Positions 1 through 6,223 of a stretch of 6,767 bases of DNA are shown piece after piece. The stretch's first letter is position 1. Every line of letters starts with the position of its first letter. The notes under the pieces were generated by a model, which saw nothing but the letters and a program-made list of their open reading frames with translations, made no database searches and had not been told where the DNA came from. The translations under genes were made by a program, and so were the position numbers. The DNA comes from an uncultured bacterium (GTDB taxonomy: Bacteria; Armatimonadota; UBA5829; DSUL01), in the NCBI GenBank assembly GCA_937967775.1, contig CALCJH010000089.1:1-6767 (forward strand). The letters run 5' to 3'.

Positions 1-828
1 GACCGAACCCCTGCCGATGATCGTGTCTCCGCCCAGGATGGTGGCTCCGGCGTAGATGGTGACGTCGTCCTCGATGGTGGGATGGCGCTTGCCGCCCTTG
101 ACGATGTTGCCATCCTTGTCCTTCTTGAAGCTTTTGGCCCCCAAGGTGACGCCCTGATAGATCTTCACCCGGTCTCCGATGATCGTGGTCTCGCCGATGA
201 CTACGCCTGTGCCATGGTCTATGAAGAAGAACTCGCCGATCTGCGCGCCGGGGTGGATATCTATTCCTGTGGCGGAATGCGCGATCTCCGTCATCATCCG
301 GGGGATGAGCGGTACTTTCAGGTTGTAGAGCGTATGTGCCAGACGCTGCACGGCGATGGCCGTCAGGCCGGGATAGGCCAGAATGACCTCTTCTCCGCTC
401 ACGGCCGCGGGGTCTCCTTCGTAGGCCGCCTGTACGTCCAGTGCCAGGCGCCGTCTGGTGTCCGGGATGGACTTCAGGAAACAGCAGACGATCTCTTCCA
501 CATCGGAGCGGGATATGCTTTCGCGCCCGCCGTAGCGCAGGCTGCGCTCAACTTCGGCGATCAGCCTTTCCGCCAGAGACGTAATGCGCGCTCCCACCAC
601 GTATTGCACGGCCGAGGATCGCAGCCCGTCGTCCTCGTAAAACCCGGGAAAAACGAGCTTCAGGAGGTCGTCGGTGATTCCCTGGATGGCCTCGCGGTTG
701 GGCAGGTTGGCGCCTTCCAGATGGTTGATGCCCCCCAGCTCGCGGTAGGAGGCCAGGAGTCCCTCCACGATCTCCGGTATTTCACCGCACCCCTCGCGTC
801 CCGGGATGCCCGCCTGGTCGGCAAACAT
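1..828 (-). CDS. cysE: Serine O-acetyltransferase (EpsC/CysE type), C-terminus beyond window
   Basis: Transfers acetyl from acetyl-CoA to L-serine to give O-acetylserine, the first committed step of cysteine synthesis, in the cytoplasm. The frame is open from an ATG at 828 to the window edge (276 codons) with no stop, so the last few dozen residues are missing. The N-terminal ~180 residues form the helical SAT domain. A left-handed beta-helix of hexapeptide repeats follows (from about [19 protein letters not shown]). The catalytic Asp-His pair is visible as D204-H205 in [13 protein letters not shown], and the second conserved His as H249 in [10 protein letters not shown]. The long N-terminal region and the [10 protein letters not shown] insert match the ~300-residue EpsC-like SATs rather than short CysE proteins. 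A GAGAGGG Shine-Dalgarno lies 10 bases before the ATG. It sits 97 bases downstream of the dioxygenase gene, with no clear terminator between. Family call is firm; cysE versus epsC naming is a convention. Confidence 0.93.
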   Translation of the reverse strand, partial: MFADQAGIPGREGCGEIPEIVEGLLASYRELGGINHLEGANLPNREAIQGITDDLLKLVFPGFYEDDGLRSSAVQYVVGARITSLAERLIAEVERSLRYGGRESISRSDVEEIVCCFLKSIPDTRRRLALDVQAAYEGDPAAVSGEEVILAYPGLTAIAVQRLAHTLYNLKVPLIPRMMTEIAHSATGIDIHPGAQIGEFFFIDHGTGVVIGETTIIGDRVKIYQGVTLGAKSFKKDKDGNIVKGGKRHPTIEDDVTIYAGATILGGDTIIGRGSV

Positions 829-925
829 CGTCAAATTACCCTCTCGCAGCGTTCCGCGCCGGGTTGTTCGGGCGCAGCCCGCCTGGCGCGTTCACTGCAG
901 GGTATCACCAACTCCGGGGCTTCCG

Positions 926-1702
926 CTACGGGCCGGTGCCAGGTCCCGTGAGCGGCAGCAGGGGGTCTATTCCCGCAAGCATCATCCCCTGACCTCGCGA
1001 TCGGTGGACATCCTGGGTGGGCCGGTCCTCCGGGTCGCGGAATTGAATCAGCAGGGTGGTCCGGGCCTCGGAACTGGTGTTCAGTCCCGACCCGTGAATG
1101 GTCAGGTAGCTGAAAAAGAGTGCGTCTCCCGCCTTCGCCGGGCAGCTGACGGCCCCATCCAGCGGATATTCCTCTACGGGCAGATGCCACCCTCCTTCCG
1201 GCGAGTGCTCCAGCGGTCCCAGTTTGTGGCTTCCCGGGTAGACCCGGACGCATCCCTTCTCCTCCGTGCCGTCATCGAAGAAAAAGATGGCGGCCATCAT
1301 AGTGTGTCGTTCGTGCGGAAAGTAGGGGAAGTCCTGATGCATGGGGAAGGGCGAGCCTTTCTCGGGAGGCTTGATGAACATCTTGGTATGATGCAGCTGC
1401 ACGTTCGGACTGCCCAGCAGTTTGGATGCCGCCTCCGTAAAGCGCGGGTCCACCAGGAGACGCGTGAAAGCCGCCGAATGGAACTGCGCGTCGTGGCAGT
1501 GCAGGATGACCGTGCTGTGTGCTCCGGGCGCTGCCTCCCGGGCGCTGCCCCACGTGGCGTCAATGTTCCGCTCTCGGCTGAGCCGTTCTGCCAGCGCGTG
1601 GCACTCCCACCGGTAGGCGGCGGCCTCTTCAGATGTCAACAGGCCGGGAACTAGGAGGTACCCGTTCTCGCGGTAAAAGGAGATCTGTTCTGGCGACAGC
1701 AT
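926..1702 (-). CDS. Phytanoyl-CoA dioxygenase (PhyH) family Fe(II)/2-oxoglutarate oxygenase
   Basis: A 258-residue single-domain protein of the PhyH family, non-heme iron enzymes that hydroxylate or otherwise oxidise a substrate using O2 and 2-oxoglutarate. The N-terminus (LSPEQISFYRENGYLLVPG) is the standard family opening. The iron-binding triad is intact: H122 and D124 in PMHQDFPYF and the distal H203 in TIHGSGLN. R214 in EARTTLLIQFRDP is placed to bind the 2-oxoglutarate carboxylate. VYPGSHKLGPLEHS (about 154-167) is the usual strand-turn before the substrate lid. There is no signal peptide or membrane segment, so it is cytoplasmic. The ATG at 1702 has an AGAGGA Shine-Dalgarno 9 bases upstream (1712-1717). 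The substrate cannot be read from sequence: bacterial members act on varied small molecules and secondary metabolites, and the neighbours (cysE downstream, Nudix upstream) give no clear hint. Confidence 0.92.
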   Translation of the reverse strand: MLSPEQISFYRENGYLLVPGLLTSEEAAAYRWECHALAERLSRERNIDATWGSAREAAPGAHSTVILHCHDAQFHSAAFTRLLVDPRFTEAASKLLGSPNVQLHHTKMFIKPPEKGSPFPMHQDFPYFPHERHTMMAAIFFFDDGTEEKGCVRVYPGSHKLGPLEHSPEGGWHLPVEEYPLDGAVSCPAKAGDALFFSYLTIHGSGLNTSSEARTTLLIQFRDPEDRPTQDVHRSRGQGMMLAGIDPLLPLTGPGTGP

Positions 1703-1998
1703 CTTCGTTCGTCCTCTTTACCCCAATCGTGGCACAGAGAAGCAGATCCCGCCTCCGCCCCGGGGAAGCTCCAGACCAGAGAGTGTTTCGGGTATTGCTG
1801 CGAAGCGCCGGGATGGGCCTTTTCCCTGTATGTCGGGGCTTATTATCGAAATATAATAAATAGCTCTACCGACTTGCCATCCCGTCAGGAGCGGCAAATG
1901 AAGAGCACAATGATCGCGCACGTCGTAGCAACCGCCAGGTCAGACAGGACGCGGCAGCTCTAAATGCTTAGCGCTTGACCGCCAGAAGGGATAGTTCC
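1703..1998. other. Intergenic region between the Nudix and dioxygenase genes
   Basis: About 296 bases with no convincing coding sequence: short open frames here lack conserved-looking protein sequence. It must carry the 3' end of the Nudix transcript and probably the dioxygenase promoter and 5' leader. I see no hairpin with a U-tract that would be a clear terminator. Its one distinctive element is an AT-rich island near 1840-1860, listed separately. Confidence 0.6.
1840..1859. promoter_or_regulatory. AT-rich perfect inverted repeat, possible promoter/operator of the dioxygenase gene
   Basis: TTATTAT and ATAATAA form perfect 7-base arms around CGAAAT, inside otherwise GC-rich DNA. Read on the minus strand the island offers -10-like hexamers (TATATT, GATAAT) about 140 bases before the dioxygenase ATG, but no good -35 lies at 16-18 bases (the best is TGGCAA at 18). 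The plus strand holds an exact TATAAT at 1852-1857 but no -35 and no gene to serve. A promoter or regulator-binding site is a reasonable guess, not shown. Confidence 0.35.
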
Positions 1999-2619
1999 TC
2001 AATCGAAGTCAGCCGGAAGCGAAGGATCCCGGTAATGCTCCAGCATGCGGAGCACCTGGGACTGCGTGGTCCGGTTGATGGAAAGAGGCGGCAGGTTAAG
2101 CGGGTCGAAGAAGCCCACTTCCTCGATCTCACGATCCGGCGACGGGCTGCCGCCGACGATCTCACACAGGAAGAACACCTTGTAGATGCGCCACGGGCAG
2201 CGGGGATGACCCTGAGCGTCGCGGTCCAGAATGGCGGCCAGCTTCAGGATGCGCCCCTCGAATCCGGACTCCTCCCGCAGCTCCTTCAGAGCCGCCTGAG
2301 CAGGGGTTTCCCAGATGTCGGCCCAGCCTCCCGGCAGGGTCCAGAGCCCGTCGGCCTTCTCCCGCACCAGCAGCACCTTCCCCTCACGGAAGGCTGCCGC
2401 GCGGACGTCCACTTTCGGCGTGGCATAGCCCTCCTCCGAGGCAAAGAGATCACGCACTCGGTCCGGATGCTCTTGGGAGCAGTGTGCCAGGAACCTCGAG
2501 CAGAGGTCGCGGATCTGCTCATAGCGTTCGCGGTCGTACGGGTCCTTCACATAAGCAAGGCCGCTCTGCGCGATGGCCTGCACCCGAATAACCCAATCCA
2601 GCCAGTCCGGCGTCCCCAT
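1999..2619 (-). CDS. Nudix hydrolase with Nudix_N domain
   Basis: A 206-residue cytoplasmic hydrolase predicted to cleave a nucleoside diphosphate linked to another moiety (ADP-sugar or similar). Residues ~5-60 match the Nudix_N domain (hydrolase of X-linked nucleoside diphosphate, N-terminal), with the hallmark AIAQSGLAYVKDPYDRERYE. The Nudix fold follows from ~68. The Nudix box runs from G98 to F120: G98-x5-E104-x7-K112-E113-L-R-E116-E117-x-G119-F. The usual Arg of REUxEExGU is Lys here (K112), while the metal-binding glutamates are kept. LWTLPGGWADIWE is typical of this subfamily (Bacillus YjhB is a relative as I recall it). The ATG at 2619 is chosen because the domain begins right after it and AGGGAG lies 7 bases upstream. 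It shares one base with the upstream gene's stop (TGATG), suggesting coupled translation. Precise substrate unknown. Confidence 0.9.
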   Translation of the reverse strand: MGTPDWLDWVIRVQAIAQSGLAYVKDPYDRERYEQIRDLCSRFLAHCSQEHPDRVRDLFASEEGYATPKVDVRAAAFREGKVLLVREKADGLWTLPGGWADIWETPAQAALKELREESGFEGRILKLAAILDRDAQGHPRCPWRIYKVFFLCEIVGGSPSPDREIEEVGFFDPLNLPPLSINRTTQSQVLRMLEHYRDPSLPADFD

Positions 2620-3167
2620 CAGTTGTCTCCCTGGGCGTCGCCAACGGCGGCCGCAGCGGCCAGTTCCCGCACAGACTGCACAAAGCGGTCGAACTCGCCA
2701 CAATCGGGGAACGCCCGGGCCGGGACCACATGGGCGGCGACGGCGTTCAGGTAGATGAAGAGATGGTCTGTCGAGCGCGCGATCCGCTCAACGGACTCCC
2801 AGCGGGTCTGGGTCCGCGTGCCCGGGCCCTCGTCGGTCACCCCCTCGATTGAGACGCTCATTACGTGGCGTCCCAACAGCGCCCTGTTCCGGCCTTCGGC
2901 ATACATTCTCTGAACGCTGCGGCGGATCTGCCGGGCTAGAAACAGAGGAGCCGTCAAGATCCACATCGCCGAAACGGCTGCTAGGGCGACGGCGAAGGAG
3001 TGATTCGTATCGCCACCCACAAACGCCTCGAAGCCCAGCGCAAGCCCCATCCAGATGGTGGGCGGCAGGAACATATGCCTCAGCCTGGCCCTGCGGCCGG
3101 CCGGCGAACGCCGAAAGTGATACTCGTTGAACGCCAGAGCATCTTCCAGCGTGAAGTCATACTCCAC
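2619..3167 (-). CDS. YcxB-like membrane protein
   Basis: A small predicted inner-membrane protein of unknown function. It opens with a short cytoplasmic segment (EYDFTLEDALAFNEYHFRRS), followed by a basic stretch and two hydrophobic helices at about 33-50 and 58-78. A soluble C-terminal domain follows, with MSVSIEGVTDEG, a WESVERI motif and FIYLNAVAAHVVPARAF, the arrangement of the YcxB-like domain. I favour a GTG start at 3167 (182 residues) because family members as I recall them begin at this point. An in-frame GTG at 3230 would add 21 polar, basic residues of atypical codon use (AAA, GGA, AAT) and has no Shine-Dalgarno. The 3167 start has GGAGGGGAGG upstream, but 15 bases away and inside a strong hairpin. 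The gene ends by sharing one base with the Nudix start, so the two are probably co-translated. It may be downstream in the melA transcript. Confidence 0.75.
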   Translation of the reverse strand: MEYDFTLEDALAFNEYHFRRSPAGRRARLRHMFLPPTIWMGLALGFEAFVGGDTNHSFAVALAAVSAMWILTAPLFLARQIRRSVQRMYAEGRNRALLGRHVMSVSIEGVTDEGPGTRTQTRWESVERIARSTDHLFIYLNAVAAHVVPARAFPDCGEFDRFVQSVRELAAAAAVGDAQGDN

Positions 3168-3196
3168 GCGGAGGGGAGATCGCCTCCCCTCCGCGT
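3166..3196 (-). promoter_or_regulatory. Perfect 13-bp hairpin between melA and the YcxB-like gene
   Basis: On the transcribed (minus) strand, ACGCGGAGGGGAG and CTCCCCTCCGCGT pair perfectly around a 5-base GCGAT loop. The 5' arm carries the only Shine-Dalgarno-like sequence (GGAGGGGAGG) and the last bases of the 3' arm run into the likely GTG start at 3167, so the folded RNA would hide both. No U-run follows on the minus strand (GGAGTATGACTT), so a plain intrinsic terminator is less likely. It could block translation, stabilise the melA 3' end or be a dispersed palindrome. Confidence 0.6.
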
Positions 3197-3240
3197 TATT
3201 CCGGGTCTTTCCTTTTGCGGATGCAGCCACTTGGCGTGGA

Positions 3241-4569
3241 TCAGGCCCACGCGCACTTCAGGCGGTCCACAGTTCCCTGCAGCTCCGGCAGCCAGCCTTC
3301 ATGCGCCTCGAACATATCGTTTACCAGCGCCCAGATCTCGTCCAGCGTCAACTCGGATGACGTGTGGGGATCCATCATGGCGGCATGGAACACGTGATCC
3401 TTGTTTCCGGTCAGCAACGCCTCCACGGTCAGGATCTGCACGTTCACGTTGGTCTGGATGATCGCGGCGAGCTGAGGCGGCAGAGCGCCCACGCGGACAG
3501 GCTGGATGCCGTTGCGGTCTATCAGGCAGGGCACCTCCACGGCGCACTCCGCTGGCAGATTGTCAATCAGCCCGTCATTCAGAACGTTCCCGTAGATTAC
3601 GCGGGGCGTGCCGGTTTCCATACTGTGGATGATGAGTGACCCGTACTCCAGACTCCGCCCGACCTTGATCTCCTGGTCTCCCATCATCTCCTCGCGCATC
3701 TTCTCCCAGCCTTCGTTCTGAGCGATGCAGCGGCGGATGTATTCGTCTATCGGCACATTGAAGCGCTCGATAAGCTCAGGGTGAGACTTCTTGATGAAAT
3801 AGGGCACGTATTCGGCAAAGTGCTCGCTGGACTCCGTAACGAAGTAGCCCAGGCGTTTCAGCATCTCATAGCGCACGCGGTTCCAGTCGGGCACCCGGCC
3901 TTCGTCGTAGACCTTGTGAATAAGCGGATAGAGGTCTTCACCATTCCGCTCAAATCGCAGGAAGAAGGCCATGTGGTTGATGCCTGCGCACAGGTAGTTG
4001 ACCTCCTCGTAGGGCACGCCGATGTCCCCGCACAGCATCATCGCCGTTCCCTGCACGCTGTGGCACAGCCCCACGATGGGAATATCCGTGGCCCTTGCCC
4101 AGGCGGCGGTGTTCATAGCCATCGGGTTCACGTAGTTCAGGAAGGTGACGTCCGGACACACGTCCAGCATATCCGAGGCCATATCCCACATCACGGGGAT
4201 GGTGCGGAGCGCGCGGAAGATCCCTCCGATGCCCAGGGTGTCGGCGATGGTCTGTTGCAGACCATACTTCTTCGGAACCTCGAAGTCGGTCACGGTGCAG
4301 GGCTTGTAGCCGCCGATCTGCACCATGTTGATGGCGTAATCCGATCCCTCCAGCGCCTGACGGCGGTCCAGCGACGCCGAGATCTTCGGGTGGGCGCCCA
4401 GCGCTGCGGCCACTTTGTTGGCCATGACCTCTGCCACGCGAAGGCGCTCCTCGTCTATGTCGTGCAGCGAGATCTCCGAGTCCCTGAGTTCCTCGAACGA
4501 AAGAATGTCCTGCAGCAGGGCACGGGCGAAGATGACGCTGCCCGCGCCGATGAGTGTTATCTTTGGCAC
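3241..4569 (-). CDS. melA: GH4 alpha-galactosidase (melibiase), NAD+/Mn2+-dependent
   Basis: A 442-residue cytoplasmic glycoside hydrolase family 4 enzyme that releases galactose from alpha-galactosides such as melibiose by the GH4 redox-elimination mechanism. This uses bound NAD+ and a divalent metal. The Rossmann dinucleotide motif is LIGAGSVIF (8-14), with acidic residues at D37/D39. The family signatures CTVTDFEVPKKYGL and QTIADTLGIGGIFRALRTIP follow. NYVNPMAMNT contains N148, and the metal ligands are C169 (GLCHSVQGT) and H199 (INHMAFF). The match to E. coli MelA as remembered (451 residues) runs through most blocks, including YFVTESSEHFAEY, IYGNVLNDGLIDNLPAE and MMDPHT, so alpha-galactosidase is preferred over the GH4 alpha-glucosidases and glucuronidases. 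The GTG at 4569 has GGAG 5 bases upstream (4575-4578); an earlier GTG at 4635 adds 22 residues ahead of the conserved N-terminus. It lies alone 195 bases after rpsR, with no sugar transporter visible. Confidence 0.94.
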   Translation of the reverse strand: MPKITLIGAGSVIFARALLQDILSFEELRDSEISLHDIDEERLRVAEVMANKVAAALGAHPKISASLDRRQALEGSDYAINMVQIGGYKPCTVTDFEVPKKYGLQQTIADTLGIGGIFRALRTIPVMWDMASDMLDVCPDVTFLNYVNPMAMNTAAWARATDIPIVGLCHSVQGTAMMLCGDIGVPYEEVNYLCAGINHMAFFLRFERNGEDLYPLIHKVYDEGRVPDWNRVRYEMLKRLGYFVTESSEHFAEYVPYFIKKSHPELIERFNVPIDEYIRRCIAQNEGWEKMREEMMGDQEIKVGRSLEYGSLIIHSMETGTPRVIYGNVLNDGLIDNLPAECAVEVPCLIDRNGIQPVRVGALPPQLAAIIQTNVNVQILTVEALLTGNKDHVFHAAMMDPHTSSELTLDEIWALVNDMFEAHEGWLPELQGTVDRLKCAWA

Positions 4570-4685
4570 TGTGTCTCCGGCCCTCTCTTCGAGATGCTTT
4601 GCGGGCGCCCCGGCAGGAAGGCTCGCGGCGTCCACCGCGCTATCTTACAACACGGAGCAAGCCTTCTGCCTCCCACGCGCTCGCA

Positions 4686-4718
4686 GGAAAACAGGCCGCC
4701 CCTGTAAAGGGGGCGGCC
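4686..4718 (-). terminator. Rho-independent terminator of rpsF-ssb-rpsR
   Basis: Read on the minus strand, GGCCGCCCC pairs perfectly with GGGGCGGCC around the 7-base loop CTTTACA, followed by TGTTTTCC. It lies just after the S18 stop (4765) and before melA, where the ribosomal operon should end. The plus-strand flank also has TTTT a few bases after the stem, so it could work weakly in both directions, but no plus-strand gene feeds into it. Confidence 0.8.
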
Positions 4719-4764
4719 CGGGCGTTTTGCACTTCAGTGCGGGACGGTTTTGGATTGTTAGCGT

Positions 4765-5007
4765 TTACTTGACTACGAACGGGAGCAGCGCCACGTGACG
4801 CGCGCGCTTGATGGCGCGAGCCATCATCCTCTGATGCTTGGCGCAGTTGCCCGAGGTGTGCCGCGGCACAATCTTGCCGCGCTCCGTCAGGAAGCGGCGC
4901 AGCCGCGAGACGTTTTTGTAGTCAATGATCTCGATTGCGTCCACGCAGAAGGAGCAGACCTTCCTGCGCCCCCTGCGATACCGTCCGGATCTCTTCGTCG
5001 AAGCCAT
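4765..5007 (-). CDS. rpsR: 30S ribosomal protein S18
   Basis: An 80-residue small-subunit protein, standard S18 length, which binds 16S rRNA on the platform as a partner of S6. Conserved blocks are visible: [32 protein letters not shown] and [16 protein letters not shown]. The N-terminus is very basic ([12 protein letters not shown]). It has C18 and C21 (CSFC) and C55 and H58 (CAKH), the four-ligand arrangement of the zinc-binding C+ form of S18. The ATG at 5007 starts a typical N-terminus; GGAG lies 13 bases upstream, rather far, so initiation may rely on coupling or on weaker GAAG pairing. It is the last gene of the operon, 56 bases after ssb, and a terminator follows. rplI, which often follows rpsR, is absent here. 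Confidence 0.97.
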   Translation of the reverse strand: MASTKRSGRYRRGRRKVCSFCVDAIEIIDYKNVSRLRRFLTERGKIVPRHTSGNCAKHQRMMARAIKRARHVALLPFVVK

Positions 5008-5063
5008 ATCTTCAGTCTTTCTCCAGAATCTTTACCACGCCCGCCTGCGTACCGTCAGGAAGC

Positions 5064-5492
5064 TCATTCATCCACGAACGGATCGTCGTAAGCGTCCGGC
5101 ACGTCTGCGGGTATGTCGTCGAAGCTGTCTTCCGCCGCGGGAGTGGCCACAGGCTCTCCGGCGTCCGCAGTGCGCGGCCTGTCCAGCGGCCGCACGTTGT
5201 CGGCCACCACCTCGGCGCTGCGGCGCTTCACGCCGTCCTGCCCAACCCAGTCGCGGATCTGGAGGCGTCCCTCGATGGCCACCAGGCGTCCCTTGGTCAG
5301 GTAGTTCGCGGCAAACTCCGCCGACTGCCGCCAGCAGACGATGTCAATGAAATCCGTCTGGCGTTCGGCGTCACGGCTGCTGCGAGGCCTGTCCACCGCC
5401 AGGCCGAAGCCGGCCACCGGCGTCCCCTGAGGGGTGTAACGCAGCTCGGGATCGCGCGTTAGACGTCCTATGAGAATGATCCTGTTCAGCAA
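5064..5492 (-). CDS. ssb: Single-stranded DNA-binding protein
   Basis: A 142-residue SSB that coats single-stranded DNA in replication, repair and recombination. Residues 1-104 form the OB fold, opening with LNRIILIGRLTRDPELRYTP and including FIDIVCWRQSAEFAANYL, with W54 in the position of a key DNA-stacking Trp, and LVAIEGRLQIRDW. A short acidic, disordered tail (about 105-142) follows. The tail ends YDDPFVDE, so the Asp-Asp-Pro-Phe tip that normally ends the protein and docks partner enzymes is followed by three more residues. The start is TTG at 5492, giving the family's standard LNR N-terminus, with an excellent GGGAGGAGGG Shine-Dalgarno 7 bases upstream. It sits between rpsF (48 bases upstream) and rpsR, the common bacterial order, and should be expressed from the rpsF promoter. 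Confidence 0.96.
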   Translation of the reverse strand: MLNRIILIGRLTRDPELRYTPQGTPVAGFGLAVDRPRSSRDAERQTDFIDIVCWRQSAEFAANYLTKGRLVAIEGRLQIRDWVGQDGVKRRSAEVVADNVRPLDRPRTADAGEPVATPAAEDSFDDIPADVPDAYDDPFVDE

Positions 5493-5499
5493 GGGTGGG

Positions 5500-5509
5500 C
5501 CCTCCTCCC
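5500..5509 (-). promoter_or_regulatory. Ribosome binding site fixing the ssb TTG start
   Basis: GGGAGGAGGG on the minus strand, 7 bases before the TTG at 5492. Its strength and spacing support the TTG, and no ATG or GTG in frame nearby would keep the conserved LNRIILIGRL opening. Confidence 0.8.
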
Positions 5510-5540
5510 GTAAGCAACAGCGGAAAATGCGGCGACCCGA

Positions 5541-6104
5541 CTAGGCCCGCTCCTCTTCGGCCACCTCAGAGGCAGGTTCCGGCGCCGCAGCCTCGGGAGT
5601 CGTCTCTTCGACAGGCTCTCCGGCCTCGGCCGTTGCCTCACCTTCTTCACCGGCAGCCTCGTCAGCCGCAAGCTCAGCGGACTGCTCGCCCACGGCAACG
5701 CCTTCCTCTACTTCTTCAACAGTCTCCGGCCGCGGGCCGCGTCCTCTGCGGGCGTCATAATCGTCCAGCGTAGGCTCCGGCAGCTGCTCAGGGATCTCGT
5801 TCGTGGCCGCCGGGTCCAGTTCGTCTGCGCGGACGATCAGATGACGCAGGGCGTGTTCGGAAAAACGCAGAGCCTGGTCCAGCTCGCCCGTGGCTCTGGA
5901 GTCGCCGTTTAGTCTCATCTGGATGTAGATCCCCTCTTTGCAGTGGGCGATCTCGTAAGCCAGCCGGCGCTTACCCCACGGGTTCACGGAGAGCACTTCG
6001 CCGCCGTTGTCGCGCACGACCTGGCAGAAGCGCTCCGACAGGGTGGTGACGTCCTCTTCGGACAGTCCGGGGTGCAGAATGTACAGACACTCGTACTCTC
6101 GCAA
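5541..6104 (-). CDS. rpsF: 30S ribosomal protein S6 with long acidic C-terminal tail
   Basis: S6 binds the 16S rRNA central domain together with S18. Residues 1 to about 96 are the ferredoxin-like S6 domain: REYECLYILHPGLSEEDV at the start, the S6 signature NPWGKRRLAYEI (41-52), KEGIYIQMRL and LRHLIVRADE. From about 105 to 187 the protein is a low-complexity tail rich in Glu, Ala, Pro and Gly. Basic residues cluster at 119-125 (RRGRGPR) and are nearly absent after that. Typical S6 proteins are about 95-135 residues, so this one is long. I start it at TTG 6104, giving the standard MREYE N-terminus, because GGGAGG lies exactly 7 bases upstream. An in-frame ATG at 6119 would swallow that Shine-Dalgarno and has none of its own. 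It is the first gene of the rpsF-ssb-rpsR operon, behind a clear promoter. Confidence 0.95.
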   Translation of the reverse strand: MREYECLYILHPGLSEEDVTTLSERFCQVVRDNGGEVLSVNPWGKRRLAYEIAHCKEGIYIQMRLNGDSRATGELDQALRFSEHALRHLIVRADELDPAATNEIPEQLPEPTLDDYDARRGRGPRPETVEEVEEGVAVGEQSAELAADEAAGEEGEATAEAGEPVEETTPEAAAPEPASEVAEEERA

Positions 6105-6217
6105 ATGGCTACCTCCCATGGATCGTGTAGTATTCTCACAAGAGCCCGCGGCCGCGAGTGAAGCCCCGGGCGGGAAGTGAAGGCGGCCCTGCGTCCGCAG
6201 AAGGCCGCGTCCAACAA
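6105..6217 (-). promoter_or_regulatory. Structured 5' leader of rpsF, candidate S6:S18 autoregulatory element
   Basis: The leader of about 113 bases between the predicted transcript start and the TTG can form two hairpins. The first (6183-6208) pairs GCGGCC with GGCCGC, then has a two-base UU bulge, then CUGC with GCAG around GGAC. The second (6135-6181) pairs UUCAC with GUGAG (one G-U), has an asymmetric 2/5-base internal loop, and then pairs CCCGC with GCGGG. The second ends about 18 bases before the Shine-Dalgarno. Many bacteria have an S6:S18-binding stem with an asymmetric loop in this position. I cannot confirm a match to its consensus by eye. Confidence 0.4.
6112..6117 (-). promoter_or_regulatory. 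Ribosome binding site fixing the rpsF TTG start
   Basis: GGGAGG on the minus strand, 7 bases before TTG 6104. It overlaps the upstream ATG at 6119 and its second codon, so it can only serve the TTG. Confidence 0.8.
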
Positions 6218-6223
6218 ACGCGC

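Noticed and set aside
82..951. A 289-codon open frame on the plus strand
   Set aside because: It lies antisense to the serine acetyltransferase, whose catalytic motifs are intact; the plus-strand protein resembles no family and arises from GC-rich codon bias.
806..1654. A 282-codon plus-strand open frame
   Set aside because: Antisense to the PhyH dioxygenase, which has all its iron ligands; no recognisable protein features of its own.
1852..1857. Exact TATAAT on the plus strand as a promoter
   Set aside because: No -35 at a suitable distance and no plus-strand gene downstream; it is part of the AT-rich palindrome.
2619..2703. Extending the Nudix protein upstream to 2703
   Set aside because: The added residues are an out-of-frame reading of the YcxB-like C-terminus; the Nudix_N domain starts right after ATG 2619, which has a Shine-Dalgarno.
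1975..2754. A 259-codon plus-strand open frame
   Set aside because: Antisense to the Nudix gene, including the Nudix box; no independent start signal or family resemblance.
4570..4685. A melA-specific promoter
   Set aside because: TAAGAT on the minus strand is a fair -10, but no -35 is found at 16-18 bases, so I do not list it, although some promoter or read-through must exist.
3781..4707. A 308-codon plus-strand open frame
   Set aside because: Antisense to melA, which is conserved end to end; it also runs across the terminator. A shadow frame.
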